The notes beneath the pieces are model-generated. The model was not told the origin of the DNA. It made no database searches and saw only the letters and a program-made list of their open reading frames with translations. A stretch of DNA of 64,000 bases from Ailanthus altissimus (Eukaryota > Streptophyta > Magnoliopsida > Sapindales > Simaroubaceae), in contig OX327703.1 in the NCBI GenBank assembly GCA_946807835.1, forward strand, positions 1,309,501-1,373,500, read 5' to 3'. Both the position numbers and the translations under genes were made by a program. Below are positions 23,044-34,262 of this stretch, piece after piece; within the stretch, counting starts at the first letter, position 1; every line of letters starts with the position of its first letter.

Positions 23044-24660
23044 CTATAGAAGTACATCATCAGAATGAACCATACCCATATGAGCCACATGCTCATAAAA
23101 CATCTGAGGTGGTACACCCTTGGTAAGCAGATTCACAATCATTAAGTTTGTACTGATATGTTTAATAGACACCTGAAGACTCTGAACTCTCTCTTTAGCA
23201 ACAAGAAACTTAATGTCAATGTGCTTTAATTTTGACGAGCTTCTGTTGTTTATAGAATATAACTCATCAGTTTTATTATCACAATTTATTCTCAATGGTC
23301 TCTCAATGCCATCGATAATTTGTAGCCCAGTGATAAAATTTTGTAGCCATATTGATTAATTTGATGCCTTATAGCAAGCTACAAATTCTGCTTCCATAAT
23401 GGATGAAATTACGAGTGTCTGCTTGACACTCTTCCATGACACAGCTCCTCAGCCACTAAGAAGACATCACCTAAAGTAGATCTTCTGCTATCGAGACAAC
23501 TAGCAAAATTGGAGTCTGAATACCCAATGATCTCTAAATGATCTGATCTCTGATATGTGAGCATGTAATCTTTTGTTCTCTGTAGATACCGCACAACCTT
23601 TTTAACGGATCTCTAGTGATCCATTCCTAGGTTACTTAAATATCTGCCAAGCATTCCAACTACATACGCAATATCCAAACGCGTACAAATTTGAACATAC
23701 ACGAGACTCCCTACTGTCGACGCATAAGGGATATTCTCTATCTCTTTGTTCTCAATCTCATTTCTTGGGTATTAAAGCATACTAAATTTATCACCTTTAA
23801 CAATGGGTGTGTCTCCTGATGTACAATTCTTCATGTTAAATCTACTAAGCACCTTATCGATATATGCCCTTTATGATAAGCCAAGTATACCACGAGAGCG
23901 ATCTTAGTGAATCTGTATGCCTAACACAAAAGAGGCATTCTTAAGATCTTTTATTTCAAATTTATTTAAAAGAAATATCTTGGTTTCATACAACAATCCT
24001 ATATCACTGCTTGCTAGTAGAATGTCATCCATATATAAGACAAGAAGAATAAATTTACTTCCACTGATCTTGTGATAAATGCATTGATCAACAGTGTTTT
24101 TCTTAAAACCAAAAGAGGTAATCACTTGATTAAATTTCTAATACCATTGACGGGATGTTTGCTTTAAATTATAGATGGACTTATTTAATTTGCACACCAA
24201 CTATTTTGAATCTTTGGATTCCAAGTTCTCTGGTTGCAACATGTATATAGTTTCTTCAATGTTGCCATTGAGAAACGCAGTCTTTACGTCCATCTGATAT
24301 AGTTCTAAATCATAATGAGCTACAAGTGCCATAATAGTTCTTAAAAAGTCTTTCGATGAAACCAGAGAGAAATTCTCTTTATAATTAATGCTTTCCTTTT
24401 GAGTGAAAATTTTTGCAACTAGACTTTCTTTATATCTTTCGATATTGCCTTTCGAATCTCGTTTGGTTTTGAAAATTCATTTACAACCAATTAGTTTCGC
24501 TCTTTTAAGTAATTCGACAAGATCCCAAACGTCATTGTCTTGCATTGATTTCATCTCATCTTTTATGGCATGTATCCATTTCTGGGAGTTCACACTTTGT
24601 TTGACTTGATGGAAAGTTATTGGATCATCTTCCAGTCCTATATCAAACTCATGTTCTTAG
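23044..24660 (-). pseudogene. copia-C reverse transcriptase and RNase H
   Basis: Minus-strand frames give the RT start near 24420 (NYKENFSLVSSKDFLRTIMA, then ELYQMDVKTAFLNGNIEETIY). They continue through LNKSIYNLKQ to the catalytic YMDD at 24024-24035, within LVLYMDDILLAS, so both catalytic Asp residues survive. After frame changes come GTPIVKGDKFS-like pieces, YLQRTKDYMLTYQRSDHLEIIGYSDSNFA and the SRRST block of the RNase H start. The C-terminus (23295-23044) reads KHIDIKFLVAKERVQSLQVSIKHIST, LLTKGVPPQMFYEH and ends just before the 3' LTR. The product copied the element RNA into DNA in cytoplasmic particles. About ten stops or shifts are present. The plus-strand frames at 24403 and 24732 are shadows. 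Confidence 0.9.
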
Positions 24661-24969
24661 AGATACACCAGATAATCATCTGAAATTGTTGATCTCCTTT
24701 CCCTGGTAGATCTCTTTAATGACACTTCCAATTGAGGTTATTGTTGTTGCTCTTCTACATGAGTATGAGCAAGTTCTTCAATATTAGCAGGAGGTATCTC
24801 AGGAACGTCTTAATTATTTGTATTTGCATCCAGCATAATGACATGTGCAATTACCTAGCCATCATCAATTGCAATATTAGGAATAGTTACATATTCCTCT
24901 TTAAAGATAATGTTCCTGAGTTTAGCACTCCCATTATATTCAACATCCTCATTGAACTTAGCATTTCCT

Positions 24970-26480
24970 ATCTCAAAAAATGATCTACTTAAGGATCATA
25001 AAACTTGAAACCCCTCGATCTCTCCGAGTATCCAACAAAGTAGCAGCTTACTGTTCTTGAGTCCAACTTTCTTTCATTAGGCTTGTATGGCCTAGCCTTG
25101 TGTCACGGACTGATTTCTCGAACCCGCGCGGCCTTAGACACTTGCTAGTGCTAAGCAGCCTATAAGACCCCCAATTAACCAAAGAAAGAGATGATGAAGA
25201 ATGCACACCAAGTGTTTGAGAGAATGCTCTCGTATTGTATTACTAAAAAGAGATTACAAAGCTATACAATTTGAAGTATTTTGAGGATGGTTTCTCAAAT
25301 GAGAACTCCACCTATTTATAGCTAAAGCTATATACAATGGACTGCTAGGATTAACTCTAATCCAATGGTCCACATCTAAAGTGGAGAATATCCAAAAGAA
25401 TATTCCTAAGATGCTACCTACCACAAATATATCCCAAGAATATGTCATTTCTAGAATACTCTCCCACCTACCACTCATAGGTGGGCTCAACCCAACTCCA
25501 TTGGGACTTCTAGAAGCTTTAACCCATGTAACACATCATGGGCTAAATACCCTCTTTGTGGTCCTGTCGCGCGCCAAATATTCGAGTCATTACTTGAGAA
25601 TATTTGGGGCGTGACACTTGGCTGGACAACCCCAGACATGCAAAAGCCTAATACTATGCTTCTTTCTAGTCTATAGTTCATATGGGGTTTTAGCTACTAC
25701 TTTACTTGGAACTTGATTAAGGATATATACTGCAGTCTTTAAGGCTTTACCCCTAAGAGATTCTAGTAAAGAAGAATGATTTATCATACTTCTAATCATA
25801 TCCTTTAGGGTCCGATTTCGTCTCTCAGTTATACCATTTTGACTTGGAGTCCCCGGTATGGTGTATTGAGGAATGATGCCACATTCTTGCAAATATCTCA
25901 CAAAAAAGCCTGGACGTTATTCACCTAATCTGTCATATTTGCCATAGAACTCACTACCACGGTCAGATTTAACGGCTTTAATTTTTTTGCCAAGCTGATT
26001 TTCAACTTCAGCTTTATAGGCTTTCAAAACATTCAATGATTAAGACTTCTCATGAATTAAGTATAGATACCCATAATGAGAACAATCGTCTATGAAAATA
26101 ATAAAATGTTGTTGACCATTCTAGGAAGCCATAGGGAATGGACCACAAATATTGGTATGAAATAATTCTAAGACGTTTGAACTCCTGTTGGCACCAACTT
26201 TTTTAATATTTGTTTGTTTTCTCTTAATACATTCAATACATATTTTAAAATCTGAAAAATCAAGGGAATTTAGAATTCCTTCTAACACAAGTCTTTAAAT
26301 TCTTTGTTTAGAAATGTGTCCTAGATGCTTATGTCATAACATATAAGAATTCTCATTAATTAATTTGCTCTTTATACCATACTTACTTACATGTAAGTTT
26401 TCATTAATTTGTGAGGCATGAAGATCTAATTGATATAAATTATCAACTAAAGAACCAATACCAATAATATTTGAATTCTG
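24970..26480 (-). pseudogene. copia-C pre-integrase and integrase, split by a solo LTR
   Basis: From about 26480 on the minus strand: IIGIGSLVDNLYQLDLH, then HKHLGHISKQRI (GAG-pre-integrase His-Cys zinc motif), CIECIKRKQTN, and the integrase core. That core shows FIIFIDDCSHYGYLYLIHEKS, AVKSDRGSEF (a catalytic Asp) and [19 protein letters not shown], which holds the catalytic Glu. It continues [19 protein letters not shown] and HVWGCPAK, is cut by the solo LTR at 25101-25616, and resumes as ARPYKPNERKLDSRTVSCYFVGYSERSRGFKFYDP. The catalytic triad is largely visible, but stops interrupt it. Integrase would have inserted the cDNA copy. Confidence 0.9.
25101..25616 (-). mobile_element. Solo LTR (516 bp) in copia-C integrase
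   Basis: The element begins TGTCACGG and ends CGTGACA in the plus reading, flanked by CTTG (25097-25100, 25617-25620). Removing it restores the frame across CPAKARP of the integrase, which proves the insertion. On the minus strand a TATAAATAGG box (25311-25320) sits upstream of a transcribed-looking region. That layout fits a U3-R-U5 LTR rather than a MITE. The target duplication is 4 bp, where 5 is usual. No second copy exists in the window. Confidence 0.88.
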
Positions 26481-26655
26481 AAAGAGACTAAATACAATTA
26501 TTCACTGCATTAAATATATTGAATTCAATGAATTCAATCATCAATTTTGCAATTCGCCTATATAATATATATATATAGACAGATTCAATTTGGCATGTAT
26601 AAAATGCATCTTAAAAAACGTGAATGCATATTGATGAACATATAAAAATGCATGT

Positions 26656-28184
26656 TGTTAAGAGATTCAATCACCATTTAATGTCACTAATTTTAGTATT
26701 TTCTGTATTTTTAGCTTGAAATAAAGTGTTCTCCTTAAATTGTGATTAATGAATGTTATTTGGACAGGTTTAGGTAAAATGGACATAACTCTCAATGTAG
26801 AAATCAAAATGAAGAAATTCTTGAACCTGGTGCAACATGACTCAATCTTACACAAATTTGAAGAATAGTGGAAAAGCCAAATCCAACATGTTATGGGCCA
26901 AAAATTGAGATACAATAGAATCAAACTACAACTCCTACCCAGCTTAACCCAACTCACGTATTTGGACCGTATCTCACAAAATACGTACTCAATTGGTATA
27001 ATTCTTGAAGCTGTAAATTAATGACTTAACTATCAACAACTCGTATGTTTATGGTAAAGTCCAAATCAGCCGTTATCATGGACCAAATCGCATTGCAAGT
27101 GGGTAAAATGGTTGTTGGCTGAATTCTGATGTATCTTTGGCATTTTGCTCATATCTCATTGGATACTCATCCAATTTGCATGAAATCAGTGCCTATAGAA
27201 AGAAGAGTCAAAATTCTACAACTTTCATGTCGGCTATAGAAGCTGAATTGATCATTTACATTATCAAAAATGTGCTGCAAGTGGATACATGAGTTATTGG
27301 CTTAAAATTATTGAAGATTGATGTCATCCATGACATATGTCCATTCATTGCCTATATAGGGAGACCCTTAGGACGTTTTTTTTAGATAATTCTCTCTTCT
27401 TTTATTCTCATTAACATGTATTGTAATTTAGGCTAGAGTTCCTGGCAAGGCTAAGAGATGAACCTTTATGTGTAGTAAATCTACTTCCATGCTTTGATTC
27501 GGTGTCAAGAGCTATAAATATTGTAAGTTTGGTTTGATTAAACTCTTATCTATTTTATTTTCTATAATCCAGAGGTTATAATTCTCATGTCCCATATATG
27601 TTCAGTCATGCTTTTCTTATGTGATTCATGTTGATTTATAATTGTTACTGGTTACATTGTTTTATATGTTAATCTTTTACTGCAGTATTGTCAATTTGAT
27701 ATATTGTCGATCTTGGATAACATGTAAGGGCAATAAATGTTTGATATTCAAGTTAATCTTTTACTGCAATATTATCAAAATGATATATTGTCGATCTTAG
27801 ATAACTTGTATAAATAACATGATGTGTGTTAATGCTTGCAAAGAGTTTAACTAAATCAAATACATGTGTTATCAAATGTGCTATATATTACATACCTTCC
27901 GATTGATTGTTTGGGATGTGAAACTTTCAGTTGAGTTATAAATATCAAATCAAAGTATAGAGTAGATTTATAAAGCATAATTGTGATTCTCAAAGCCTTG
28001 CTTAAATCATCATAAGACATTTTTCTCAATTCATAGATAATTCTATCTTATCCGTTTAAATCAATTAACCCTTTACTACTGCTTTAATATTTTACTTCAC
28101 CAACCTATTTTGCCAAGAGCTTCCTCGTGGGATCGACACCTCAATCTATACTGCGATAGCCGCATTATATTTTGAGCGTAAACA
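26656..28184 (+). mobile_element. Solo LTR, Athila/Tat-like gypsy type
   Basis: The stretch begins TGTTAAG at 26656 and ends GTAAACA at 28184. Flanks CATGT (26651-26655) and CATAT (28185-28189) agree at four of five bases. Features of Tat-like gypsy LTRs are visible: a CTATATAGGGAG promoter-like segment near 27352, and a GGGATCGACACCTCA block near 28130 close to the 3' end. It lies in the leader of copia-C. No internal region is present. Confidence 0.72.
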
Positions 28185-28256
28185 CATATTTGTATGTTTT
28201 CATATATTGTATGCATTCAATTAACTCATGCTCACCAGAATTCAATTTGTGAATTT

Positions 28257-28573
28257 TTCTTTACGCAATTGATTCGGGGAGATTCAAAAAAGAAACGTTC
28301 CACTCATTTTTTTTTAAATTATGTATTCACAAAAGAAAGCAAAGACATATATATAAACTACCAGATTGAAAACTTGTCTTGCTATTGCATATATATTATA
28401 TACACAATTTAACACTCATAATTTATTATTAGAAACTTTATCTCTTAATGATTCAATATGAGGTGGCTCTGATACCACTTGTTGGATAAAAAATTTCATT
28501 GGTGAAAGAATTACCATACCTAGGATCTCATGTTAAATCATCAAGAAAAATAAAATCGAAAGTGTACCAATTG
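28257..28573 (-). repeat. Duplicated LTR-PBS-leader segment of copia-C
   Basis: The segment holds the end of an LTR (28480-28573, starting at TGTTGGATAAAA in the plus reading), a PBS at 28466-28477 and about 200 bases of leader. The same succession occurs again immediately upstream in the element: leader 28574-28668 and 32875-32973, PBS 32974-32985, LTR 32988 onward. Offset between the copies is about 299 bp before the later insertion. The element therefore carries two primer-binding sites in tandem. Confidence 0.85.
28466..28477 (-). promoter_or_regulatory. Second copy of the copia-C primer-binding site
   Basis: GCTCTGATACCA is the complement of TGGTATCAGAGC, the initiator Met tRNA priming site. 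It lies two bases from the duplicated LTR end at 28480. Confidence 0.88.
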
Positions 28574-29420
28574 ATTCAGGCAAATTCAAAAAAAAAAGTT
28601 CCACTCATTTTTTTTTTAAATTACGTATTCACAAAAGAAAGTGAAGACATATATATATAAACTGCCATTGATGCGATATTTCTATATCTTAAAATTAAGT
28701 GCCAGTATACACTATCGTATGCAAGTAATAAAGGGACTAAATAAGTCGGATGTCGAATCCACAGGTATAATTTCTTCTTTTTAACCAATTACTAATATTA
28801 TATCTTCCTAATAATTATTCAGAAAAATAAAAATCTAAGAATGAATTTAGAAAATATAAAAATAAAAACACAATGCAATAGAATTATGTGATAGTAATAT
28901 AGAGAAAATCTAGGATTAATACTATCCCTCAATATGCTTTTTAATGATTTATCTCTAATATTTAACTTCCTTAGTCTTTGTTATTGATCAAGACACTAAT
29001 ATATCCACAAGCCTCTTCCAAGGTTATGCAAGTATACCTTAATTTACTAAATACCAATATTCTTATGGTACTTGTAACAAATTAAGATTCATTTAGCTTA
29101 GATCTTATTGATCATACATGCCAATTAAGTATATTCCTATCCTAAATTGAAACTTGCATATGCAACATTGAATGTTACTCTACAATCATGCATCAAATTA
29201 CCTAGGTCTAAATATTATGATTCCTCTTCCGAGGTTATCAATAATATTACCAACTTATTTACCATATATTGGCCAGATATATTGAAGCATTAAGATGAAG
29301 TAATTTAAATATCAAAAAACTAAGTTTATTAAATATTCAAAAGATATGGCAATTAAGCACACATATTGAGTTCAAGTATTAACCCTAAAAAATAAGTTTA
29401 GCTCATGGCTACAAGAAAAA

Positions 29421-32192
29421 TGTAATATCCAATCCCTATTAGTAGTATTGGCGCCTAGATTTCGGTATAGAACAAATAAGACACCGTAGGGTTACTCGAT
29501 TTTAACCCTATTAGAAATATTTTCTTTATAGTGCACGTGAGAGATATTAGACCTAATTTGATAATTTCACACTCGATCGGTGCGCCGGACGATCCTAGAA
29601 TATTTTTAGAATTTTTCTCTATTGGCTTGGAAAAGAAAATTCTAATTTACTACATGAATTTCCATTTAAGGGTTATGTATGGAACAAGCCTTTGTTGAGA
29701 AACATAATCCATATATTAGAGAATGGACCAATTAGAAGAAATCTCATGGATTGCCAAGTTGGAAGTTCTAGTTAGTTCTTTGAACTATTCTAACTAAATA
29801 GTTACAAATGAACTAATTACATAATTAGTTTTTAACTAATGGCAAATTAGAAGTTTTAAGTAAGTTGAAGGGCAAAATGGTAAATTGAGGGAGCACTATA
29901 AATAGGTTGGAAGTGTGTAGAATTTTGAACATGATCAAAAGCAAACACTTAGAACAAAAGAGAGAAAATTCGAGCTTGGAAAGGGGGGCTGCTACAGTGA
30001 CCTTTCAAGTTTTGTTTTCATGAATTTTCATGTGTAATCAAGCCAAATTAAGGTTACAAACCAATCCCTAAGCTCAATTGAAGTCTCTATTAGAGGGAAT
30101 TCAAGAAAAAGAGGTAAGAAAAGCATCTTTTATGAGTTTGATAAGTGAGAATTCATGAATGTGTTAATTGATGTTCTTATGTGTATTCTTGGCTTAGATT
30201 GAGTTGAATTCTAGTTTTGAGCTTGAAGGAGTCATCAATTTGAAGAAATTGGCAAGGTGAGAATTAGGGTTTTTGGTGATTTTGTTGTAGAGATTTCAAT
30301 TGATTGTAATTAGGGCTTTAGAATGAAATTGGCATGATTTTGTTGTAATTGGAACAAGAAATTGAGAAAATGAATGTGTTGGAACCTAGGGTGAAATTCT
30401 GCCACTTTAGGGAAGTTAGGAATTGAGTGGTGTTTTGATTGAATTGTTGTGTGTAAATGATGCATATTGTGAATTGGATGTATATGGTTGATGAAAAAAC
30501 CCAAAAATGAAGAAAATGGGACATAATTGTCCATGTTGGAAAGGTGAAGGGCAAGTATGTCCAATCAAATTATAAGATGTTCAATAATTTTTAGGGCCCC
30601 GGATGGTGAGTTAGTTTCGATTATGGCTCCATAACTAAAATCGGGAAGTAGTTTACATCCGGGCTTTGTATGCTGATTAGGGCATTTAGTAGTTAAATGA
30701 GATTCTAGTGTTCGATTTGGTTCTAAATGTCATTTATGGCGCGTAGGTGAGGATAACCGAGAGCGTTAACGGGAGCAGGAATCGGGAGCGAAATTGAGCG
30801 CGGAGCGGTTGTGAGTGGAAATCTGCCATTTCTTTTACTTTTCGGTTATTATGTTTTCGCACAATGACTATGTATGTTTTATGAGCTTTCGATGCATAAA
30901 CATGATTTATGATCTTGATATATTCATAGACATGCTTTTACATGATTAATTTGTGAAACAGTTTTAAAATTTCTGCATTTGTTTTAAGGCCATTGGTACC
31001 CTCAGATTATAGTGGTGATGATTGTATTAGACCCGGCCGGTATATCCCGTGCACATGGGCAGGTCTTGGGGGTGTGTCACTAACTCCGAGAAGTCGGGAT
31101 GTCGAGTCATGTGAGTCACTCTATGTGTACGGGATATTGTCTCGCTATATGCATGCGATGTAGGATTCCGCTGCGTAGCCAGTGAGATGTCTTGAGATGT
31201 CACTGTGGGTGCTGCTAGTTGAGGTGCCCCGTGACCTACTTACGTATGCGGTGCTAGTTGAGTCGCTGCGTGGGTATAGAGCTTTAGGGTTACCATTGGT
31301 ACAGTTTAGAAAGAAAATGGCCGAGCGAGGATTTTACTAGTTTTCGATTTACCAATAGCATTTATGCATTTATATGAACACAGCAGTTATTATGTTATTT
31401 AGATTCTGAATATAGTTTTTCAAAGATGTAGATAAAATCCGCTCGGCAAGATTTCATTAGTATATGATATTAGAAACCATTTTACAATTTTACATCCGTT
31501 TTAGAAGCATAATTTCTGCATGTACTTTAGAAATTGCTATCTTTGTATAATATTCTTGTAATTGAATTCTCATTTACACTCACTGAGCTCCTTTAGCTCA
31601 CTCGTTTTATGTTTTATGTTTTAAACCCCTTTCCCAGGTGCAGGTCTCGGAACGCAAGCTGCTGATTCTCCTATCGCCGAGTAGTGGGCCGAATCCATAG
31701 ATAATTTTTGTACATGTAAATGCGTTAATAGCACTCTTTACTTTATGCATAATAGTTGTAGGCATGTATATTTGTAAGTATGTGTTGAATCAAGAAGAAG
31801 AGATTTCCAGTTTATGATGATCGTTTTTACTTTTTATGATTATGCTTATTTTGTGATTTACACGAAATATTTGAGTTGTGTTGGATTTGATTTGAAAAGG
31901 ACCGGAGGTCCGAATTGGTAGAATTGAGATGTGTTCGAATTAGAAGTGAAATTTTCTTGCAGGTTTATATGGATTTTTCGAAAAACAGGGGAAACTCTGT
32001 CCATTTGTTTTTAAAACTAAGATGTCGTTTTCATGTATATTACTAGATCTTCTTAGTAGTAACAAGAATTAAAAAGGGGTTCGCCTCGCGGAATTTCTTA
32101 ATTTACCCAGTTAGGTTCGGAGGAACTTCCATCGGGGTGCCCGGCAGGGCCGCTGGGATCTATAGTAGAGGGTCTCGGGTCGGGTCCTGTCA
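29421..32192 (+). mobile_element. Solo LTR of gypsy-G family
   Basis: It begins TGTAATATCC at 29421, ends GGTCCTGTCA at 32192, and is flanked by AAAAA on both sides (29416-29420, 32193-32197). Length is 2772 bp. It matches the gypsy-G 5' LTR at 57495-60289 in order. The GC-rich block at 31020-31300 (TATCCCGTGCACATGGG, GTCGGGATGTCGAGTC, GTCTCGCTATATG) also matches the inverted copy at 12110-12360. The frames at 30310-30564 are shadows inside it. Confidence 0.92.
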
Positions 32193-32489
32193 AAAAAAGT
32201 AGTAAAAATAATGATAAATCATGATACAATCAATAGCAAACCGATATAAACGTTGAATACTATTAATTGCGCTGCCTAAGATAATCTTGATGCCAAAGAA
32301 CGCCTTGAATCTCTCTCTAAAGTTACTTCAATTAAACTCCTATTGCTCTCCAAGACTCGTGCTCTGTATTTTTTGTGCTCTTGAATTGCTCTAGGGTGCT
32401 CTTAGATGCTCTTGGATGCTGGGAACGAGTGGCTTTTTATAGGCACTGATTTGAGGTTAAAAATCTCAATTCTCATCAGACTAGGACTC

Positions 32490-32706
32490 GCAATACCGCT
32501 GGGTGCTATGAAGTTGTCGCTGGGGCGACACGTGAAAAAGGCTTCACCGCTGGAGCGGTGATTTGATGGCACTGGGGCGCTGTCCTATCGCTGGCGCGGT
32601 GACTATTTGGCGCTGGGGCACCAGATGTGACTTAAACAGGTCGTTTTTCTTATTTCGATCACTGTTCCAGCGCTGAGCTATAATCCTCGTGGTGCTGGGG
32701 CGATGG
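32490..32706. repeat. Irregular array of CGCTGGGGCG-type motifs
   Basis: Within 220 bases the motif family CGCTGGGGCG, CCGCTGGAGCGGTG, GCTGGCGCGGTG and GCACTGGGGCGCTG appears about eight times, often as a short hairpin. It stands out as a GC-rich block in AT-rich DNA. It lies in the Tat-like LTR. Shorter GC blocks sit at the equivalent place in the copies near 47690 and 51550. Confidence 0.7.
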
Positions 32707-32973
32707 ACTCATACTTTGAAAACTTTGCATTTTAGTCCCTGTTTTCTTTAAATTTCGTTCAAGTCCCTATAAATAACAATAAAGCATATAAATAGCTATC
32801 TATTCTCATAAAATCATAAAATATCAAAATAAAAACATGATAAAATATATGACAACTTTGCCCTTATCAGCTATATTGAAAACTTGCCTTGCTATTTCAT
32901 ATATATTATATACATAATTTAACACTCAATTTATTATTAGAAACTTTATTTCTTAATGATTCAATATAAGGTG

Positions 32974-32985
32974 GCTCTGATACCA
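32974..32985 (-). promoter_or_regulatory. Primer-binding site of copia-C
   Basis: The complement reads TGGTATCAGAGC, two bases from the LTR end at 32988. This is the initiator Met tRNA site directly next to the full 5' LTR. Confidence 0.93.
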
Positions 32986-32987
32986 CT

Positions 32988-33849
32988 TGTTGGATAAAAA
33001 TTTTAATTGGTGAAAGAATCACCATACCCAGAATATCATATTAAATCATCAAGAAAAATAAAATCGGAAGCGTACTTAAATCCATGAAGACGCAAAACAA
33101 TGAGGTTGATGCCTTCCATGTCTAAACCTTTTTTTAGGAGAAAACAAAACTGCCGTCACTCACTGATAAGATGTGAATAAATAATACGTTAGGGTTTAGA
33201 TTGGAGCGGCGCCCAGTCACCTGCTACGCTACTTTCGTATTTTAAGCGTAACTTCTTCGGAAGCGTACTTAAATCTATGAAGACGCAAAAAAATGAGGTT
33301 GATGCCTTCCATGTCTAAACCTTTTCTTTATGAGAAAAAAAAACTACCATCACTCACTGATAAGATGTGAATAAATAATACGTTAGGGTTTTAGACTGGA
33401 GCGGCGCCCAGTCACCTACTGTGCCACTTTCGTATTTTGAGCGTAACTTCTTCGTTTGACATCCGATTCACCTCCCATTTGTTCCTATGTATCACATTTT
33501 CCGTTGTACATTTATTCATGATCAAAAAACATAATTAAATAGTCAAATACATATAATTTGGAGAAAAATATAAAATTTGAGTACAAATCATACTAGTGCT
33601 TTTACGCCTCTATTAGGGATCTCAATCTATTATTTATAGTATTTTATTTTATTTCTGGCCCATCATAAAAAAAAATTAAATAAAATAACAGGGTCTCTAC
33701 ACATTAAAGTTCATGTCATACGTGATGCCCTAAAAGTCCAATAATAAATAAATTTTATTTGATCACTTTTAATGAGCAATAAAATACTTTACCAATAATA
33801 TATAATTAATTGATATATGTAGGCCTATTTTTATATATAATACCCAACA
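32988..33849 (-). mobile_element. 5' LTR of copia-C
   Basis: Minus-strand LTR from TGTTGGGTATTATA at 33849 to TTTTTATCCAACA at 32988, with perfect TGTTGG / CCAACA ends. Length is 862 bp against 660 bp for the 3' LTR, because a 193-bp piece is duplicated here while another piece is duplicated there. The PBS follows at 32985 and the target duplication TTGAC at 33850. Confidence 0.92.
33065..33454. repeat. Tandem duplication of about 193 bp in 5' LTR
   Basis: Units 33065-33257 and 33258-33454 both begin CGGAAGCGTACTTAAAT and contain the TCACTCACTGATAAGATG and GGAGCGGCGCCCAGTCACCT blocks. The 3' LTR has a single unit (22010-22140). Confidence 0.92.
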
Positions 33850-33854
33850 TTGAC

Positions 33855-34134
33855 ACCTAATAATTTTTTCAATAAACCTTTATTTTAAAATAATAATGCT
33901 ATTTATTCTGAAAGTCATTATCTCAAATTTGTTCCGAAAAGCAGAAAATATGCACTGCTCGTGAATAAAATAGATTTTATTTTTGTTTCTTTTTTTAGAT
34001 ATATGGGCCATGATTTGAGAGAAAGAAGAAGAGAAGAGAAAGATGATGAAAGAAAGAGAAAGAAAATAGAAAACGAGAGAAAAATTAACAAAGAAATATA
34101 ATATTTTTAAACAAAAATAACTGGCTTATGAGTG
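33855..34134. other. AT-rich spacer between copia-C and SINE
   Basis: A purine-rich GAAAGAAGAAGAGAAG tract at about 34018-34085 is the only structure seen. No coding frame is recognised. Confidence 0.5.
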
Positions 34135-34150
34135 ATGGCAATAAAGTTTG

Positions 34151-34262
34151 GAGCAGAGGGTGATAGCCGAATTGGCAGCCCCTCTTGTGATGCTCACCCA
34201 GATCAAAGGTTCGAATCTGCATGTTGGCGGTTTGTAAGTGTGTGTGTTGTACACTAAAACAA
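34151..34262 (+). mobile_element. Short SINE with tRNA-like promoter
   Basis: A 112-bp unit is flanked by a perfect 16-bp direct repeat, ATGGCAATAAAGTTTG, at 34135-34150 and 34263-34278. It contains an RNA polymerase III A box TAGCCGAATTGG (34164-34175) and a B box GGTTCGAATCTGC (34208-34220). The 3' end is A-rich (CTAAAACAA). Promoter boxes plus a long target duplication are the signature of a LINE-mobilised SINE. A tRNA gene is excluded because no cloverleaf arms pair around the boxes. The open frame starting at 34221 is a shadow. Confidence 0.87.

Larger units (their letters stand above)
28669..32869 (-). mobile_element. Solo LTR of Tat-like gypsy (TGATAAG family), interrupted
   Basis: On the minus strand it runs from TGATAAGGGC at 32869 to CGCATCA at 28669. 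Flanks GCCAT (28664-28668) and GCTAT (32870-32874) fit a 5-bp duplication with one change. Without the nested gypsy-G LTR it is about 1.42 kb. Related copies are at 46635-47984 and 51394-52681. The end near 28740 shows the GGATTCGACATCC block typical of these LTRs. It sits in the copia-C leader. Confidence 0.87.
21935..33849 (-). mobile_element. Complete copia-C element lacking gag and protease
   Basis: The 5-bp target duplications TTGAC at 21930-21934 and 33850-33854 flank an element with two LTRs on the minus strand: 5' LTR 32988-33849 and 3' LTR 21935-22594. Between them lie a PBS (and a second, duplicated PBS), a leader, GAG-pre-integrase, integrase, RT and RNase H, then a polypurine tract just above 22594. 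Gag and protease are missing: the leader runs directly into the pre-integrase motif near 26480. It hosts solo LTRs at 25101-25616, 26656-28184 and 28669-32869, the last holding 29421-32192. Without those it is about 5.66 kb. Many stops make it non-autonomous. Confidence 0.92.

Noticed and set aside
24403..24983. Plus-strand frames of 68 and 83 residues
   Set aside because: Antisense to the copia-C reverse transcriptase and linker.
25101..25616. Reading this element as a MITE because of inverted ends
   Set aside because: The inverted match is only seven bases and starts TG, with a TATA box and U3-R-U5 layout, so a solo LTR is the better call.
28669..32869. Reading this as a complete retrotransposon with its own internal region
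   Set aside because: The middle (29421-32192) is another family's solo LTR with its own AAAAA duplications; no coding or PBS is present.
34164..34220. A possible tRNA gene (A and B boxes)
   Set aside because: No acceptor, anticodon or T-arm pairing could be drawn, and the unit is flanked by a perfect 16-bp duplication, so it is a SINE.
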